The notes below the pieces were generated by a model. That model made no database searches, was not told the origin of the DNA, and worked only from the letters and a program-made list of their open reading frames with translations. From assembly GCF_022346885.1 (NCBI RefSeq), contig NZ_JAKRNK010000003.1, positions 434,001-498,000 on the forward strand: a stretch of DNA of 64,000 nt. The letters are read 5' to 3'. This document shows positions 62,046 through 64,000 of the stretch, piece after piece. The stretch is from Paenibacillus sp. ACRRX. GTDB lineage: Bacteria; Bacillota; Bacilli; Paenibacillales; Paenibacillaceae. The translations under genes were made by a program, and so were the position numbers. Positions within the stretch are counted from its first letter, which is position 1. Every line of letters begins with the position of its first letter.

Positions 62046-62070
62046 TACTCTGTTTATAGGTTTATAATTT

Positions 62071-63006
62071 TTACCATTTCCAGGAATATTCCATCTCCCT
62101 AAATCCAATATCCCATAGCTTTTCATTTCCTTTAACGGTTATCGTAAGCTCATTTGCACTTTCGAGATAAATTGTGAGCATATTCGGCTCATGGCGTTGA
62201 TCTTCTGCAGACGCAGACAGAAATTCCTGTCCATCTACAGAAACATTTAAACTCCCATGAAAATCCTCTTGATCGGGAATTCCATAATTCAGATAGAGAT
62301 AAAGCTCCTTCTTGCCTAACGTATACGTGTACGTTTCAACATTTTTGCCTCCGGCGCTATATACATTATGTTGAGGCTCTATCTTTTGACCACCAATTTT
62401 GAAACTGTATCGTTTTGTTTCTGTTGTTGGATTTCTGATCCTATCTTTCAGATCATCTAACGCCACAAAAGCACCTAGATCTTGGGTAAACAATTTGTCA
62501 ACAACACCGAAGCTCCCCCAAATTCCGAACATAAGGATAACAATAGAAATGCCAGCAGCAGCTATATTTCTCCACGCATTTTTTGTACGAAAGCCAAATT
62601 TGTACGCCCCGAATCCAACTGCTGCGCCTACTGAGTTTTGAATGACGTCGTTAATATCGAAGCTGCCGAGTAAAGTTAGGGCCTGAATGGTTTCAATCAC
62701 GAGAATGGACAGAATGAACAATGTCATAAATCGAATAAAGCTGACCCGATATAACAGCGGAATCAATAGGCCAAACGGAATGAAGGCTATGATGTTTCCA
62801 AACGTCACAAAATCCATCAGAGTAGGATGCAGCAGATCCGCTAGACCCGGCAATCTAAAAAAACCGTCCGGTGCAAACATAAAGGTGTAATCTGTCTTTT
62901 GATCTATGGTACCTACTCTGCCGAAAGCGAGAAATAAAAAATATAGAATCATAATGGTATAGGCTATGGTTATGGCAAAAATAATCTTACGCTGTCGTTT
63001 AGTCAT
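62071..63006 (-). CDS. VanZ-family membrane protein
   Basis: About 311 residues. Helix 1 'IIFAITIAYTIMILYFLFLAFGR' follows a basic start. The VanZ core includes 'TFGNIIAFIPFGLLIPLL', 'FMTLFILSILVIETIQALTLLGSFDINDVIQNSVGAAVGFGAYKFG', with the conserved E-x-x-Q and D-x-x-D/N motifs in membrane helices. A C-terminal beta-rich extracytoplasmic domain (about 190-311) is an addition to the usual VanZ length. VanZ relatives affect teicoplanin susceptibility in enterococci, but most family members have no known role. Start 63006 has AAGGAG 7 nt upstream. Confidence 0.85.
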   Translation of the reverse strand: MTKRQRKIIFAITIAYTIMILYFLFLAFGRVGTIDQKTDYTFMFAPDGFFRLPGLADLLHPTLMDFVTFGNIIAFIPFGLLIPLLYRVSFIRFMTLFILSILVIETIQALTLLGSFDINDVIQNSVGAAVGFGAYKFGFRTKNAWRNIAAAGISIVILMFGIWGSFGVVDKLFTQDLGAFVALDDLKDRIRNPTTETKRYSFKIGGQKIEPQHNVYSAGGKNVETYTYTLGKKELYLYLNYGIPDQEDFHGSLNVSVDGQEFLSASAEDQRHEPNMLTIYLESANELTITVKGNEKLWDIGFREMEYSWKW

Positions 63007-63255
63007 CGTTTTTCTCCTTAACTTTTCTGCGCGGAATATAGCATGGATGGTCAAATCTCCATAACTACGCTGATGGATATCATGATATCTGTTTAACATG
63101 ACTTTCAAGTGACAGCGAAGGTGACAATTTAGTCACTTACAGAGCGCCGCTAACTCACTTTCTTTTAAAATTTAATCCGATACTGGGTACCCTTCTTGCT
63201 CTCGCTTGTCGCAACATCCATTTGTATAAAAAATTTAAATTTGATAAAATAACTG

Positions 63256-63267
63256 ACGAACGTTCGT
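63256..63267. promoter_or_regulatory. Probable TetR operator
   Basis: ACGAACGTTCGT is a perfect 12-bp palindrome, 20 nt before the TetR-type gene and overlapping its likely promoter. This sequence is common among TetR-family drug-efflux repressors. Confidence 0.75.
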
Positions 63268-63286
63268 TAATATTGAGGTGATAGTA

Positions 63287-63868
63287 TTGAAAAGCAGCAA
63301 AATTAAAGACATCGCATTAAAATTTTTCACCATTCATGGATATGAGGGGGCATCTCTGTCTCAAATTGCCGACAATGTAGGTATAAAAAAACAGTCCCTC
63401 TATGCTCATTTCAAAGGGAAAGATGATTTATTTCTACAAGTTTTACAAGATGCCAAAGAAGCCGAGCTCTCATCGAAGCTGCAATATTTGAGTAAAGTAG
63501 GTACCCAACATCCCAAAGCGGATTTATATGGATATTTGCAATTGGTCATTGATTTGTTTCAACAGAGCGAGCAGTTGAAGTTCTGGCTGCGTATGTCTTT
63601 TTTCCCACCGCTCCATCTGGCAGCAGCGATTAATGAGGAAGTAATCGATACGGAAACAAAGATTCAAACCGTAATCGAAAGCAAATTTCAGGATTGGATC
63701 GATGCCAAAGCCATCATGGAAGATGAAGCCCTCATCCCTACGCTTGCCTTCTCAGCTGTTGTTGATTCAATCATGTTAGAGCTTGCATATGGAAATGACG
63801 AAAAACGTTTAAATGATAAATTAAATGCCTCATGGACTGTTTTTTGGAGAGGTATTTCAAAGCTATGA
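63287..63868 (+). CDS. TetR/AcrR-family regulator
   Basis: About 193 residues. The N-terminal HTH 'KIKDIALKFFTIHGYEGASLSQIADNVGIKKQSLYAHFKGKDDLFLQVL' is typical TetR. The C-terminal helical domain ('DLFQQSEQLKFWLRMSFFPP...FQDWIDAKAIMEDEALIPTLAFSAVVDSIMLELAYG') is a ligand-binding dimerisation domain. The start is TTG 63287 with GAGGTGA 5 nt upstream. An operator-like palindrome precedes it, and the MFS gene follows after 25 nt, so it probably represses its own operon with that exporter. Confidence 0.9.
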   Translation: MKSSKIKDIALKFFTIHGYEGASLSQIADNVGIKKQSLYAHFKGKDDLFLQVLQDAKEAELSSKLQYLSKVGTQHPKADLYGYLQLVIDLFQQSEQLKFWLRMSFFPPLHLAAAINEEVIDTETKIQTVIESKFQDWIDAKAIMEDEALIPTLAFSAVVDSIMLELAYGNDEKRLNDKLNASWTVFWRGISKL

Positions 63869-63893
63869 TGTTATAGAAAGAGGTATTGCTTCA

Positions 63894-64000
63894 TGAAGAA
63901 ACCATTAAAAGAACAAAAAACAGTCCTACTCATTTTGCTAAGTAATATATTCATTGTTTTTCTAGGTGTAGGACTTATCGTCCCTGTTATGCCATCCTTT
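63894..64000 (+). CDS. MFS multidrug-efflux-type transporter, 3' part outside the window
   Basis: The first 35 codons are visible. A basic N-terminus (MKKPLKEQK) leads into a hydrophobic helix with 'FIVFLGVGLIVPVMP', the motif at the start of DHA1 multidrug exporters such as NorA/Bmr. GAGG lies about 8-10 nt upstream. It directly follows the TetR gene, which is the classic arrangement for a drug-inducible efflux operon. Confidence 0.75.

Noticed and set aside
1..64000. tRNA, rRNA, CRISPR arrays, prophage and intact insertion sequences
   Set aside because: Looked for cloverleaf-like ends, regularly spaced repeats, integrase or transposase motifs and terminal inverted repeats; none seen.

Overview
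The window reads as chromosomal DNA of a Gram-positive, endospore-type Bacillales, most likely Paenibacillus. This is an inference from gene content and style: strong AGGAGG ribosome sites, frequent TTG/GTG starts, family-20 and family-19 chitin enzymes, HAAS/ECF proteins, many small one- and two-gene regulator-target units, and classical Fur boxes. It is an accessory-rich chromosomal region. I saw no rRNA, tRNA, CRISPR array, prophage or intact insertion sequence.

Layout. 1-4 kb: end-truncated GH20 hexosaminidase, a DUF6509-like protein, an alkyltransferase-like DNA repair protein, and a methyltransferase/saccharopine-dehydrogenase-like pair. 4-7 kb: a leftward LytTR regulator, DUF3021, ABC-ATPase and ABC-permease operon. 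7.4-10.5 kb: rlmN, then an HxlR regulator divergent from an MFS exporter. 10.6-15.7 kb: an iron island. A YumC-type ferredoxin-NADP reductase faces a siderophore uptake operon (ATPase, lipoprotein, two permeases), and a Fur box lies in front of each arm. 15.8-29.4 kb: regulator-plus-enzyme pairs (ArsR/dehydrogenase, ArsR/AHSA1, Lrp/VOC, LysR/SDR, MocR/CynX-type MFS) and the first of three PAF-acetylhydrolase-like membrane hydrolases. 29.7-32 kb: an AT-rich island with an ECF sigma factor, a HAAS membrane protein and an exported Cys-rich protein. 33-41 kb: a Dph6-like ATPase, an ArsR/MFS pair, then the second and third hydrolase paralogues flanking a MerR regulator, and a further alpha/beta hydrolase. 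41-52 kb: GIY-YIG protein, TPR methyltransferase, malate:quinone oxidoreductase, M28 peptidase, flavin monooxygenase, AraC and MerR regulators, and an alpha/beta hydrolase. 52.4-56 kb: a Crp/Fnr regulator next to a flavodiiron, FAD-reductase and rubredoxin operon for O2/NO reduction. 56-64 kb: GH19 chitinase, a large DUF6138-like protein, a GGDEF-EAL protein, a VanZ-family protein, and a TetR/MFS pair cut by the window edge.

Most notable. (1) Four promoters share one MerR-type design: an exact 19-bp -35/-10 spacer with invariant TCC and GGAG blocks. They drive the three paralogous membrane hydrolases and one of two related long MerR regulators, so together they form a local regulon that can be read from the sequence. 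(2) The ECF, HAAS and exported Cys-rich protein cluster looks like a peptide or bacteriocin-type system, or a cell-surface signalling system, that I cannot match to a named one. (3) An ArsR gene appears to be transcribed as a leaderless mRNA. All function calls come from reading motifs by eye; no database search was run.
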